Below, piece by piece: positions 1 to 5,580 of a stretch of DNA of 7,784 bases. This stretch comes from CAIQPS01 sp964631965. GTDB lineage: Bacteria; Actinomycetota; Thermoleophilia; RBG-16-64-13. Below the pieces are notes generated by a model that saw only the letters and a program-made list of their open reading frames with translations, had not been told where the DNA came from and did not search any database. The translations under genes were made by a program, and so were the position numbers. Every line of letters starts with the position of its first letter. Position 1 is the stretch's first letter. The DNA lies in assembly GCA_964631965.1 (NCBI GenBank), contig CAZWAR010000118.1:1-7784 (forward strand). The letters run 5' to 3'.

Positions 1-82
1 CCTGTGCGAGATGCGTAACGGCACGGGCGGTGGCTTGGGCGGTTGGTTTTCGCGATAGCATAGGTGGCCGCAGTGGCCCGTC

Positions 83-175
83 TGGGCGGGGGAACGTGTG
101 CATCGATGGGCTCCAGCGAACCGCCCGGCTGGGCCGGGAACGTATGCGCCGATTGGCTCCGGAGAATCGGCCAAG
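83..175. repeat. Imperfect two-copy tandem repeat, about 46-bp period
   Basis: Two neighbouring stretches share the pattern GGAACGT-r-TGC-nn-CGAT-k-GGCTCC-r-G-m-GAA. The first copy has GGAACGT at 91 and the second at 137, a 46-bp spacing. Over the 32-nt core I count about 26 identities. The similarity extends left through CTGGGC followed by a G-run, with one base of length difference. The copies lie in non-coding DNA just ahead of a gene, so they could be a degenerate intergenic repeat or a pair of protein-binding sites. The function is unknown. Confidence 0.55.
149..170. repeat. Bulged palindrome inside the second repeat copy
   Basis: CCGATT (149-154) is the exact reverse complement of AATCGG (165-170). 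Between them CTCCGGAG (157-164) is itself a perfect palindrome. The whole element therefore folds or reads as a 10-bp dyad with a two-base GG bulge on the left arm. The first repeat copy (about 103-120) keeps only part of this symmetry. It could be an operator or a small hairpin in the leader of the zinc-ribbon gene. No T-run follows, so a terminator is unlikely. Confidence 0.5.
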
Positions 176-228
176 CACGGCGTGGGTCCCGCCCGGATCC
201 CGTGCGAGTTCAGTCCTGGTGCAGGCTT

Positions 229-234
229 GGAGGG
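229..234 (+). promoter_or_regulatory. Shine-Dalgarno site that sets the zinc-ribbon gene start
   Basis: GGAGGG lies four bases before the GTG at 239. No comparable site precedes the further upstream in-frame GTG at 98. This is the main reason for choosing 239 as the start. Confidence 0.6.
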
Positions 235-238
235 CGAC

Positions 239-853
239 GTGGGGCGGAACAGATGTCCGAACTGCGGCAAGCGGGTGGCGGATACCAAACCCGTGTGTCC
301 CCGGTGCGGCTGTGCGGTCCCGATCTCGCCGGCCCGGTGGGGCGTGGACCCGCGTCGCGTGACAGGCTTCGACGGTCTGAGGGCTTCAGACTCAGACACC
401 CGCCCGGGCGGGTGGGAATGTCCGGCGTGCGGCCGCCAGGCCCGCGAGCGCTGGGAGAGATGCCCCTGGTGCGGGTCGCCCTTCCCACCGATCCGCCGAG
501 ACCCCGAATCGTCTCCGTGTGAGGATGACGCAAAGGACGATGGCGAGCTCGAGGACGAGTATCACGGGGACGAGTACGGAGTGGACGATCCCGAACTTCT
601 TGCTCGTGCCGAGGCCGAGGTGAAGGCGTTGCCGCTCCGGGGGCTGGCCGGCCTGGCGGAGACATTGGACGAAACGGTCCAAGGGTGGACTCCACGTGAG
701 GACGACCGGGAGAATCGAGGGGCGAGGTCGGTGACCTCGGCGAAGGAGTGCCCGGTCTGCGGGCGGCAGGCGCAGCCGGGATGGCGAACGTGCCCCTGGT
801 GCGGAAGCCCGCTTCCGGGTGGGGCGGGGCAGGTCCCGGCGAATCGCGGATAG
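239..853 (+). CDS. Triple zinc-ribbon protein with acidic linker, function unknown
   Basis: Predicted 204-residue soluble protein with three four-cysteine zinc ribbons: C6/C9 with C20/C23, C61/C64 with C75/C78, and C171/C174 with C185/C188. The second and third are close copies (CPxCGRQA...CPWCGSPxP), pointing to an internal duplication. Between them lies a strongly acidic stretch (about residues 95-119), then a likely helix (about 118-148). The frame stays open upstream to a GTG at 98, but that extension is low-complexity. The GTG at 239 has a good GGAGGG Shine-Dalgarno site and starts just before the first ribbon. Such double-CxxC ribbons usually bind Zn and mediate protein or nucleic-acid contacts, and no enzymatic domain is seen. 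It is the first of three co-directional genes before the tRNAs. It is not the coiled-coil C4 zinc-ribbon protein that accompanies nif3 in mycobacteria. Function is not assignable. Confidence 0.75.
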   Translation: MGRNRCPNCGKRVADTKPVCPRCGCAVPISPARWGVDPRRVTGFDGLRASDSDTRPGGWECPACGRQARERWERCPWCGSPFPPIRRDPESSPCEDDAKDDGELEDEYHGDEYGVDDPELLARAEAEVKALPLRGLAGLAETLDETVQGWTPREDDRENRGARSVTSAKECPVCGRQAQPGWRTCPWCGSPLPGGAGQVPANRG

Positions 854-973
854 TCGGCAGGACTCAAGGCGCCATCCTTGTTCGGGACGGAGGTCTCTGT
901 CCGACGAGTGTGGATGGCGGTGGGCAGAATGTAGTAACTTCGGGGCGACGGAAGAGAGGGGTAAGGAGCACAA

Positions 974-1315
974 ATGCCGAGCATCTCCAACGCTGCTGCC
1001 CGTGACGATCTCTACGATCTGACCGAACTGGCGGTGGCGAATCAGAGCGATGCGGGAAAGATCGCCAAGATAGCGCAGGCCCTCGAGCGCTCCATCCCCA
1101 GGCTGGACCCCGTTCGCTTCCGGGGGGAGTTCGAGCATGTTCTTCGTGGACCCGACATACCCCAGCTTGTCAGGGCCAAAGAGATGGCCAGGGCTGCGCT
1201 GGAGGGGCGCTTGACGGATGCCGGGTACCAGGAGGACGACGTCGGCGCGGATCTGGGGTTGTTCGGGCGTCTGCAGCGGTTCATGGGCGCCTGGCAACGC
1301 GGGCACCAGGGTTAG
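974..1315 (+). CDS. Hypothetical 113-residue mostly helical protein
   Basis: I do not recognise a family. The ATG at 974 follows AAGGAG with a spacing of five to six bases, a strong start. The product is 113 residues, charged and without cysteine, signal peptide or membrane segment. Heptad-like Leu/Ile/Ala spacing over residues 15-45 and 65-85 suggests a small all-helical protein, and the tail is Gly/Gln-rich. It lies 120 nt after the zinc-ribbon gene and 46 nt before the NIF3-RNase H gene, all on the same strand. A TAGTAA at 932-937 might be a -10, but no matching -35 is evident. Codon use is GC-rich at third positions like its neighbours, supporting a real gene. No function is proposed. Confidence 0.75.
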   Translation: MPSISNAAARDDLYDLTELAVANQSDAGKIAKIAQALERSIPRLDPVRFRGEFEHVLRGPDIPQLVRAKEMARAALEGRLTDAGYQEDDVGADLGLFGRLQRFMGAWQRGHQG

Positions 1316-1326
1316 CCGGCCGCGGG

Positions 1327-1335
1327 TGCTACAGT
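1327..1335 (+). promoter_or_regulatory. Candidate extended -10 promoter for the NIF3-RNase H gene
   Basis: TG-C-TACAGT fits the extended -10 form (TGn followed by TAnnnT). It lies 26 nt before the GTG start at 1362, giving a short leader of about 20 nt that includes the AGGAGG Shine-Dalgarno site. No clear TTGACA-like -35 is present, which is tolerable for an extended -10. Read-through from the upstream genes is also possible. Confidence 0.35.
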
Positions 1336-1361
1336 CTGGGTGCAGAGGCAAGGAGGGCTAG

Positions 1362-2921
1362 GTGCTCGTAGCCGATCTGGAAGCTGTGCTCGACACAGTG
1401 GCTCCGTGGGCTCTTGCCGAGCCCGGGGACAACGTCGGGCTGCTGGTGGGCGATCGCCGGGCGTCGGTGCGGCGGGTGCTCGTCAGCTTGGAGCTGACCG
1501 AGCCCGTATTGGCCGAGGCCATCGCAGGGGCGTACGACACGGTGCTCACCCATCACCCGCTTCTCTTCTCGCCCGTATCGTCGTTGATCGAGTCGCGGCC
1601 GCGCGAAATGGTGGTGCGGGAGTTGATCCGGCGAGGCATCGACCTCATTGCCGCTCACACGAATCTGGACAGCGCAGAGGGCGGACTGGCCGCGATCGCG
1701 GCGCAAGCCTTGGGGCTGGAGGGCGCGGTACCTCTCCGGCGCGGGCCCGCCGGCTGGGCCAAGTTTGTCGGGTTCATCCCGGAGGACGCGGTGGAGGCGG
1801 TCGCCGCGGCGGTGTTCGCGACCGGGGCCGGCCGCATCGGCAGGTACGAGGGGTGCGCGTTTGCTGCGGAAGGGAGGGGATGGTTCACTCCCGACGAGGG
1901 CGCTCATCCCGCTATCGGGCAGGCGGGCAGCGCGGAGCGGACGCCGGAGGTGCGCTGGGAGACCGTGGTGCCGCGTAGCCGCGTGCGGGCGGTGATCGAG
2001 GCCTACGTGTCGGCACATCCATACGAAGAGCCGGCTTTCGATGTCTATGCCACCGAGGACGTGCTGGCCCGAGCGGGTCTGGGTAGGAGCGGTACGCTCA
2101 GGGAGCCGGCAGCCCTCGCCGACCTGGCCGCTCAGGTGGCCGAGCGGTTCGAGTTGACCAATTGTACGTGGTCCGGCGACGGTGCGAGCATGGTGGGTCG
2201 GGCGGCTGTGCTCCCCGGCAGTGGCAGGAGTCTGATAGCGGAGGCGGCAGGCCACGACGCGATCATCACCGGTGACCTCGGCTACCATGATGCGGAGCGG
2301 GCGGCAGAGATGGGCATGGGTGTTGTCAACGCTCCTCACGGCGAGATGGAGTGGTGGTGTCTGCGGCGGTGGATCCCGACCCTCGAGAAAGAACTGACCG
2401 GAAGTGGGGTGGAGGTAGTGACGAGCAAGGCCTGGCAGTCGCCGTGGAATAATGCGGCCGGCGGTCCGGCACAGACGTCGCTATTCGACGTCAGCGGGTC
2501 CGCGCCTCGGCAATTGCTGCTTCGCGTGGACGGCGGGTCGCGGGGAAACCCAGGGCCGGGCGCAATAGGGGTGGTGCTGGAGGATGCCGAGGGGCGCGTA
2601 GTCGAGGAGTTCGGCCGGGCGATCGGGGTGTGCACGAACAATGTAGCCGAGTACAGAGCCCTCCTGGCCGGACTGGAGCTTGCGGCAAAGGCGGGCGCCG
2701 ATGAACTCGAAGTCCTTGCCGATTCGGAACTCCTGGTCAAACAGGTACGAGGTGAGTATAGAGTCAAGAACGAGGGGCTCAAGCCGCTTCACGAGGAGGC
2801 GGTGAGCCGTCTCCGCGGCTTCAGACGGGTGGCCGTCCGCCATGTGCCCAGAGAGCAGAACGCCGAGGCCGATCGTCTCGTCAACCGGGCCCTAGACGAG
2901 GCTGCCTCGACTAGTCTATAA
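1362..2921 (+). CDS. NIF3/DUF34 dinuclear-metal protein fused to an RNase HI domain
   Basis: A 519-residue two-domain protein. Residues 1-360 are a NIF3 (GTP cyclohydrolase 1 type 2-like, DUF34) domain: N-terminal APxxLAEPGDNVGLLVGD, ligand-type residues H64-H65, D103, H326 and E330, TGDLGYHD at 303-310, and the PII-like insert about 130-235 with HPYEEPAFDVY. Residues about 361-384 are a Gly/Ser/Pro linker. Residues 385-519 form an RNase HI-type domain (RVT_3 style) with the full acidic set D390, E430, D454 and D504. It should cleave RNA in RNA-DNA hybrids; the chemistry of the NIF3 part is unsettled in the family. The GTG at 1362 follows AGGAGG and matches the family N-terminus. In mycobacteria these two domains sit in separate genes flanking a coiled-coil zinc-ribbon gene; here they are one chain and that middle gene is absent. 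The 3' end carries the tRNA promoter. Confidence 0.93.
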   Translation: MLVADLEAVLDTVAPWALAEPGDNVGLLVGDRRASVRRVLVSLELTEPVLAEAIAGAYDTVLTHHPLLFSPVSSLIESRPREMVVRELIRRGIDLIAAHTNLDSAEGGLAAIAAQALGLEGAVPLRRGPAGWAKFVGFIPEDAVEAVAAAVFATGAGRIGRYEGCAFAAEGRGWFTPDEGAHPAIGQAGSAERTPEVRWETVVPRSRVRAVIEAYVSAHPYEEPAFDVYATEDVLARAGLGRSGTLREPAALADLAAQVAERFELTNCTWSGDGASMVGRAAVLPGSGRSLIAEAAGHDAIITGDLGYHDAERAAEMGMGVVNAPHGEMEWWCLRRWIPTLEKELTGSGVEVVTSKAWQSPWNNAAGGPAQTSLFDVSGSAPRQLLLRVDGGSRGNPGPGAIGVVLEDAEGRVVEEFGRAIGVCTNNVAEYRALLAGLELAAKAGADELEVLADSELLVKQVRGEYRVKNEGLKPLHEEAVSRLRGFRRVAVRHVPREQNAEADRLVNRALDEAASTSL

Positions 2922-2922
2922 T
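2893..2922 (+). promoter_or_regulatory. Sigma70-type promoter for the tRNA-Gly/tRNA-Cys unit
   Basis: The -35 is TAGACG (2893-2898) and the -10 is a perfect TATAAT (2917-2922), separated by 18 nt. The spacer includes the palindrome GACTAGTC (2909-2916). The expected start near 2929 gives a tRNA-Gly 5' leader of about 15 nt. The whole promoter lies in the last codons of the NIF3-RNase H gene, and the -10 contains its TAA stop codon (2919-2921). Confidence 0.7.
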
Positions 2923-2944
2923 CCACGGGCCGCGAAGCACCCGG

Positions 2945-3021
2945 GCGGATGTAGCTCAGTTGGCTAGAGCGTCTGCTTGCCATGCAGAAGGTCGAGGGTT
3001 CGAATCCCTTCATCCGCTCCA
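2945..3021 (+). tRNA. tRNA-Gly (anticodon GCC)
   Basis: Acceptor arms GCGGATG (2945-2951) and CATCCGC (3011-3017) pair perfectly. The D arm has GCTC/GAGC, the anticodon stem is TCTGC/GCAGA with loop TTGCCAT, and anticodon GCC is at 2979-2981. The T arm is GAGGG-TTCGAAT-CCCTT. The discriminator is T at 3018, as expected for bacterial tRNA-Gly, and CCA (3019-3021) is encoded. It reads glycine codons GGC and GGU. Confidence 0.97.
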
Positions 3022-3039
3022 TGACTCCAGTGTGACCCT

Positions 3040-3111
3040 GGCGACGTGGCCGAGTGGTTTAGGCACGGGTCTGCAAAACCCGCTACACCGGTTCGACTCC
3101 GGTCGTCGCCT
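3040..3111 (+). tRNA. tRNA-Cys (anticodon GCA)
   Basis: Acceptor arms GGCGACG (3040-3046) and CGTCGCC (3104-3110) pair perfectly. The D stem is GCC/GGC, the anticodon stem CGGGT/ACCCG has loop CTGCAAA, and anticodon GCA is at 3073-3075. The T arm is ACCGG-TTCGACT-CCGGT. The discriminator is T at 3111, the conserved U73 of tRNA-Cys. CCA is not encoded, since CTC follows, so it would be added after transcription. The gene lies 18 nt after tRNA-Gly with no promoter between, so the two are probably co-transcribed. Confidence 0.97.
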
Positions 3112-3174
3112 CTCCAGAGAAGTCCTGCAGGAGCCCGCTATCGCATTCCGCCGGGATCGGCGCCAGTCGGGATG

Positions 3175-3195
3175 TTGGTGTCCATTTGGTGTCCA
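3175..3195. repeat. Direct repeat TTGGTGTCCA x2, 11-nt period
   Basis: TTGGTGTCCA occurs at 3175-3184 and again at 3186-3195, separated by one T, so the copies sit about one helical turn apart. The placement, 64 nt after a tRNA gene, is what arm-type binding sites of a tyrosine integrase or the scar of a tRNA-targeted element would show. No integrase gene or duplicated tRNA end is present in the window. A two-site operator for the RNase J gene is an alternative. Confidence 0.6.
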
Positions 3196-3410
3196 CTTTT
3201 TCAGCGGCCTCCATTCTCGAGTATCTCCAACCCCGCCGCCAGCTCGCAAAGTCGAACTGCAAAGACCCTCCCGAGTGTTCTGAGAGATAATGGAGGGCAA
3301 CAGAACAGCCGCGAACCCCACGGGCCGCCAGCGGCCGCCCTGTTCGCTGCCAGAACGACTCTCGTCTTTGCCCTGGCCTTCGGCCGGCCATCGGTCTGAA
3401 GCGCCAGTCG

Positions 3411-3417
3411 AAAGGAG
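3411..3417 (+). promoter_or_regulatory. Shine-Dalgarno site with unusually long spacing
   Basis: AAAGGAG is the only good Shine-Dalgarno site before the RNase J ORF, but it ends 14 nt before the ATG at 3432, longer than the usual 5-9. There is no ATG, GTG or TTG at normal spacing in frame; only a non-standard ATC at 3426 or CTG at 3420. The ATG at 3432 fits the family N-terminus and is kept. Confidence 0.5.
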
Positions 3418-3431
3418 ACCTGCGTATCGCA

Positions 3432-5108
3432 ATGGAAACCAAGAAGAACCGCCTGCGTGTCATCCCCCTCGGCGGGCTTGACGGGATAGGCAAGAATATG
3501 ACCGTTTTCGAGTACGGAAACGACATGGTGGTCGTCGACGCAGGCATCATGTTCCCCGATGATGACCATCCGGGTATCGACCTCATCCTGCCCGATTTTT
3601 CCTACATCGTGAAACGCCAGGACAGGTTGCGCGCGATCGTCATCACCCACGGCCACGAGGATCACACCGGAGCACTGCCCTACTTGCTCAAGGCCTTGGA
3701 CCGACGAGTACCGGTGCTGGGGACCAAGCTCACCCTCGGCCTTATCCGGGGCAAGCTGGAGGAGCATCGCATCAAGCCGAAGTCGGTGAGGCTGCAGGAG
3801 GTCCGCGGTGGCGGCCACGTGTCCATGGGACCGTTCACGTTCGACTTCTTCGCGGTGAACCATTCCATCCCCGACGGAGTCGGTGTGTTCATTCGCACCC
3901 CTGCAGCCAACGTGGTTCATACCGGCGACTTCAAGCTGGATCAGACCCCCATCGACGGACGTCTGGTGGATTACGGTGCACTGACCACGTTCGCCAAGAT
4001 GGGTGTCGACCTGCTCATGTCGGACTCGACCAACGCCGAGACTCCCGGGGTCACGCGGTCCGAGGCCTCTGTAGGCCCGGTACTACGGGAGATCATCGAG
4101 AAGGCGGAGGGGAGGGTGATCGCGGCGTCGTTCTCCAGCCACGTCCATCGCGTGCAGCAGATCTGCGACGCGGCAATCGGCTCAGGGCGCAAGGTGGTGG
4201 TGATCGGACGCTCCATGATCACAAATACCGGGATCGCCCGCGAGTTGGGCTATCTGTCGATCGACGACAAGGACATCGTGGAAGCGGCGCAGGGGTCTAA
4301 GCTACCCCCTGAGAAAGTACTGGTCATGTGCACGGGCAGCCAGGGTGAGCCTCTCTCCGCGTTGGCGCGCATGGCCAATGGCGACCACAAGACGGTGAAC
4401 GTGGAGCAGGGAGATACAGTAGTCATCGCCGCCACGCCGGTGCCGGGCAATGAGAAGGCGGTCAATCGCGTCATCAACCGGTTGGCCAAGGCCGGTGCAA
4501 CGGTGGCCCACAGAGGCACCCTGCACGTCCACGTCTCCGGTCACGGCGCGGCCGAGGAACTCAGGCTCATGCTGAACTTGGTGCGGCCCCGCTTCTTTGT
4601 GCCCATCCATGGAGAGACCCGGCATTTGGTCGCACATGCGGCGCTTGCTCGGGAGGTGGGCATCCCCAAGGACAATGTGTTCGTGCTCGGAAATGGCGAC
4701 TGTCTCGAGGTGAGCAAATTGGGAGCGCGCGTCGGCGAGACGGTCGAGCACGGCGTGGTCTACGTCGATGGACTGGGCGTCGGTGACGTGGGCCATGTGG
4801 TGCTGCGAGACCGACAGGTCCTGGCGCAGGATGGTATCGCGACCGTGGTCGTCACCATCGACAGCCAGACGGGCCGCCTCATGTCCGACCCGGAACTGAT
4901 CACGCGGGGGCTGGCCTGGGGACCCGACGGAGAAGCTCTGAGGACTGAAGCCCAGGTCTGTATCAGGCAGAGACTGGCGAAGACGAAGGCCGAGGCGGCC
5001 ACCGACCAAGCGGTAATCAGGAAGGCCGTGCACGACTCCCTCTCCCAGCTGCTCTGGGACCGCACGCGCAGCAGGCCGATGGTCATCCCGGTGGTGGTCG
5101 AGGTCTAG
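3432..5108 (+). CDS. rnj: Ribonuclease J (beta-CASP metallo-beta-lactamase RNase)
   Basis: A 558-residue protein, the normal RNase J length. Family members carry out 5'-to-3' exonucleolytic and endonucleolytic cleavage in mRNA decay and rRNA/tRNA maturation in the cytoplasm, often as dimers or tetramers. The N-terminus LRVIPLGGLDGIGKNMTVFE is diagnostic. Metal-site motifs are HGHEDH (73-78), H144 in NHSIPDG, HTGDFKLD (163-170) and H393 in PIHGE. Beta-CASP signatures include SDSTNAE (197-203), SSHVHR (235-240), GRSMITN (259-265) and HVSGHGAAEE (367-376). The C-terminal oligomerisation domain (about 450-558) is complete. The ATG at 3432 starts just ahead of the first strand, though the Shine-Dalgarno spacing is long. 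Only one paralogue is seen here, consistent with actinobacteria rather than the J1/J2 pair of Bacillus. No terminator hairpin is evident after the stop. Confidence 0.98.
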   Translation: METKKNRLRVIPLGGLDGIGKNMTVFEYGNDMVVVDAGIMFPDDDHPGIDLILPDFSYIVKRQDRLRAIVITHGHEDHTGALPYLLKALDRRVPVLGTKLTLGLIRGKLEEHRIKPKSVRLQEVRGGGHVSMGPFTFDFFAVNHSIPDGVGVFIRTPAANVVHTGDFKLDQTPIDGRLVDYGALTTFAKMGVDLLMSDSTNAETPGVTRSEASVGPVLREIIEKAEGRVIAASFSSHVHRVQQICDAAIGSGRKVVVIGRSMITNTGIARELGYLSIDDKDIVEAAQGSKLPPEKVLVMCTGSQGEPLSALARMANGDHKTVNVEQGDTVVIAATPVPGNEKAVNRVINRLAKAGATVAHRGTLHVHVSGHGAAEELRLMLNLVRPRFFVPIHGETRHLVAHAALAREVGIPKDNVFVLGNGDCLEVSKLGARVGETVEHGVVYVDGLGVGDVGHVVLRDRQVLAQDGIATVVVTIDSQTGRLMSDPELITRGLAWGPDGEALRTEAQVCIRQRLAKTKAEAATDQAVIRKAVHDSLSQLLWDRTRSRPMVIPVVVEV

Positions 5109-5301
5109 GTCGTTTGGGCCGAGAACCGCCAACCAGCGAGCGAAATCCCTCCGTGATAAGCTGTCACTGAGCGTTCACCGCGTTCCTGGCTTCCGATCCT
5201 TCGTCCATGTTGTCACCATCCGCCAGCCCGCCAGGAGTCCAGAAGCGTAAGCGTCGCCGGCTGTGAACCTCTCAGCCCATGCCGAGAACGGGAGACGATG
5301 T
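5109..5301. other. Intergenic stretch after RNase J
   Basis: 193 nt with no gene that I can support. GTGATAAGCTGTCAC (5153-5167) is a short dyad with GTGA/TCAC ends and could be a binding site for a regulator. No hairpin with a T-run marks the end of the RNase J transcript, and no clear promoter for the next gene is seen. The frame of the next gene is open back to a GTG at 5263, but that one lacks a Shine-Dalgarno site. Confidence 0.4.
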
Positions 5302-5580
5302 GTGAGGGGCAAGAGAGAAGTGCGCTATGTCGTATCCCGTCTGGACGATCCAGACGATCCGGAGAGTGGGCGCCACCCGATCGGGTCCTTTCCGTTTCTC
5401 GATGTGGCCAAAAGAGAGGCAGATCGGTACGGTGCCGGCGGCCGGGTCGATGCGGAAGGAGGGACCTACTCCTCCGACGGCACGCGCGCCCGGCATACTC
5501 AATGGCAGGCCGACTGGATCAATCCCAACATCTACCAGGGCCGGGAGAAGAGACGCCGTTCTTCCGAGATCTACGACTGA
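5302..5580 (+). CDS. Hypothetical 92-residue charged protein
   Basis: Family not recognised. I chose the GTG at 5302 because GGGAG (5290-5294) lies seven bases before it; an in-frame GTG at 5263 would add 13 residues without such a site. The protein is hydrophilic: an N-terminal strand-like segment (EVRYVVSRL), an acidic turn with a DDPDDPE repeat, then FPFLDVAKREADRYGAGGRVD, which resembles a strand-helix-strand unit. An aromatic QWQADWINPNIY stretch and a basic tail (about 81-87) end it. No signal peptide, cysteine or metal motif is visible. Codon use resembles the neighbours. The stop (5578-5580) lies inside the end of the opposing radical SAM gene, giving a 10-nt tail-to-tail overlap. It is a plausible gene of unknown role. 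Confidence 0.6.
   Translation: MRGKREVRYVVSRLDDPDDPESGRHPIGSFPFLDVAKREADRYGAGGRVDAEGGTYSSDGTRARHTQWQADWINPNIYQGREKRRRSSEIYD

Larger units (their letters stand above)
1..238. other. Non-coding leader upstream of the zinc-ribbon gene
   Basis: No convincing gene is visible here. Open frames cross the stretch in all three forward phases, but their translations are rich in Gly, Arg, Pro and Ser with no motif, as expected for random GC-rich DNA. A frame closing with TAG at 56-58 could be the end of a gene entering from the left, but only about 18 codons are present and nothing is recognisable. The stretch contains an imperfect tandem repeat (about 83-175) and a bulged palindrome (149-170), listed separately. 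I see no clear -35/-10 pair. Confidence 0.55.
3112..3431. other. Long non-coding stretch between tRNA-Cys and RNase J
   Basis: About 320 nt without a convincing gene. It holds the palindrome TCCTGCAGGA (3123-3132), a close direct repeat (3175-3195) followed by a T5 run, a possible -10 GATAAT at 3286-3291 with no good -35, and the Shine-Dalgarno site of the RNase J gene. There is no typical hairpin-plus-T terminator for the tRNA unit. Reading frames here on either strand only give antisense tRNA translations or low-complexity peptides. It likely contains the RNase J promoter and 5' leader. Confidence 0.55.

Noticed and set aside
98..238. N-terminal extension of the zinc-ribbon gene to the GTG at 98
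   Set aside because: The extension covers the tandem repeat, is low-complexity, and has no Shine-Dalgarno site.
392..1351. Long minus-strand frame opposite the zinc-ribbon and 113-residue genes
   Set aside because: A GC-rich antisense shadow with no recognisable motif; the forward genes have clear cysteine motifs or start signals.
1329..2339. Long minus-strand frame opposite the NIF3 domain
   Set aside because: Antisense shadow of a confidently identified gene.
2789..3022. Minus-strand frame with GFEPSTFCMASRRSSQLSYI-type translation
   Set aside because: This is a well-known artefact from translating the antisense of a tRNA gene; it covers tRNA-Gly(GCC).
3010..3432. Minus-strand frame containing PESNRCSGFCRPVPKPLGHVA
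   Set aside because: Antisense translation of tRNA-Cys followed by non-coding DNA, with no domain.
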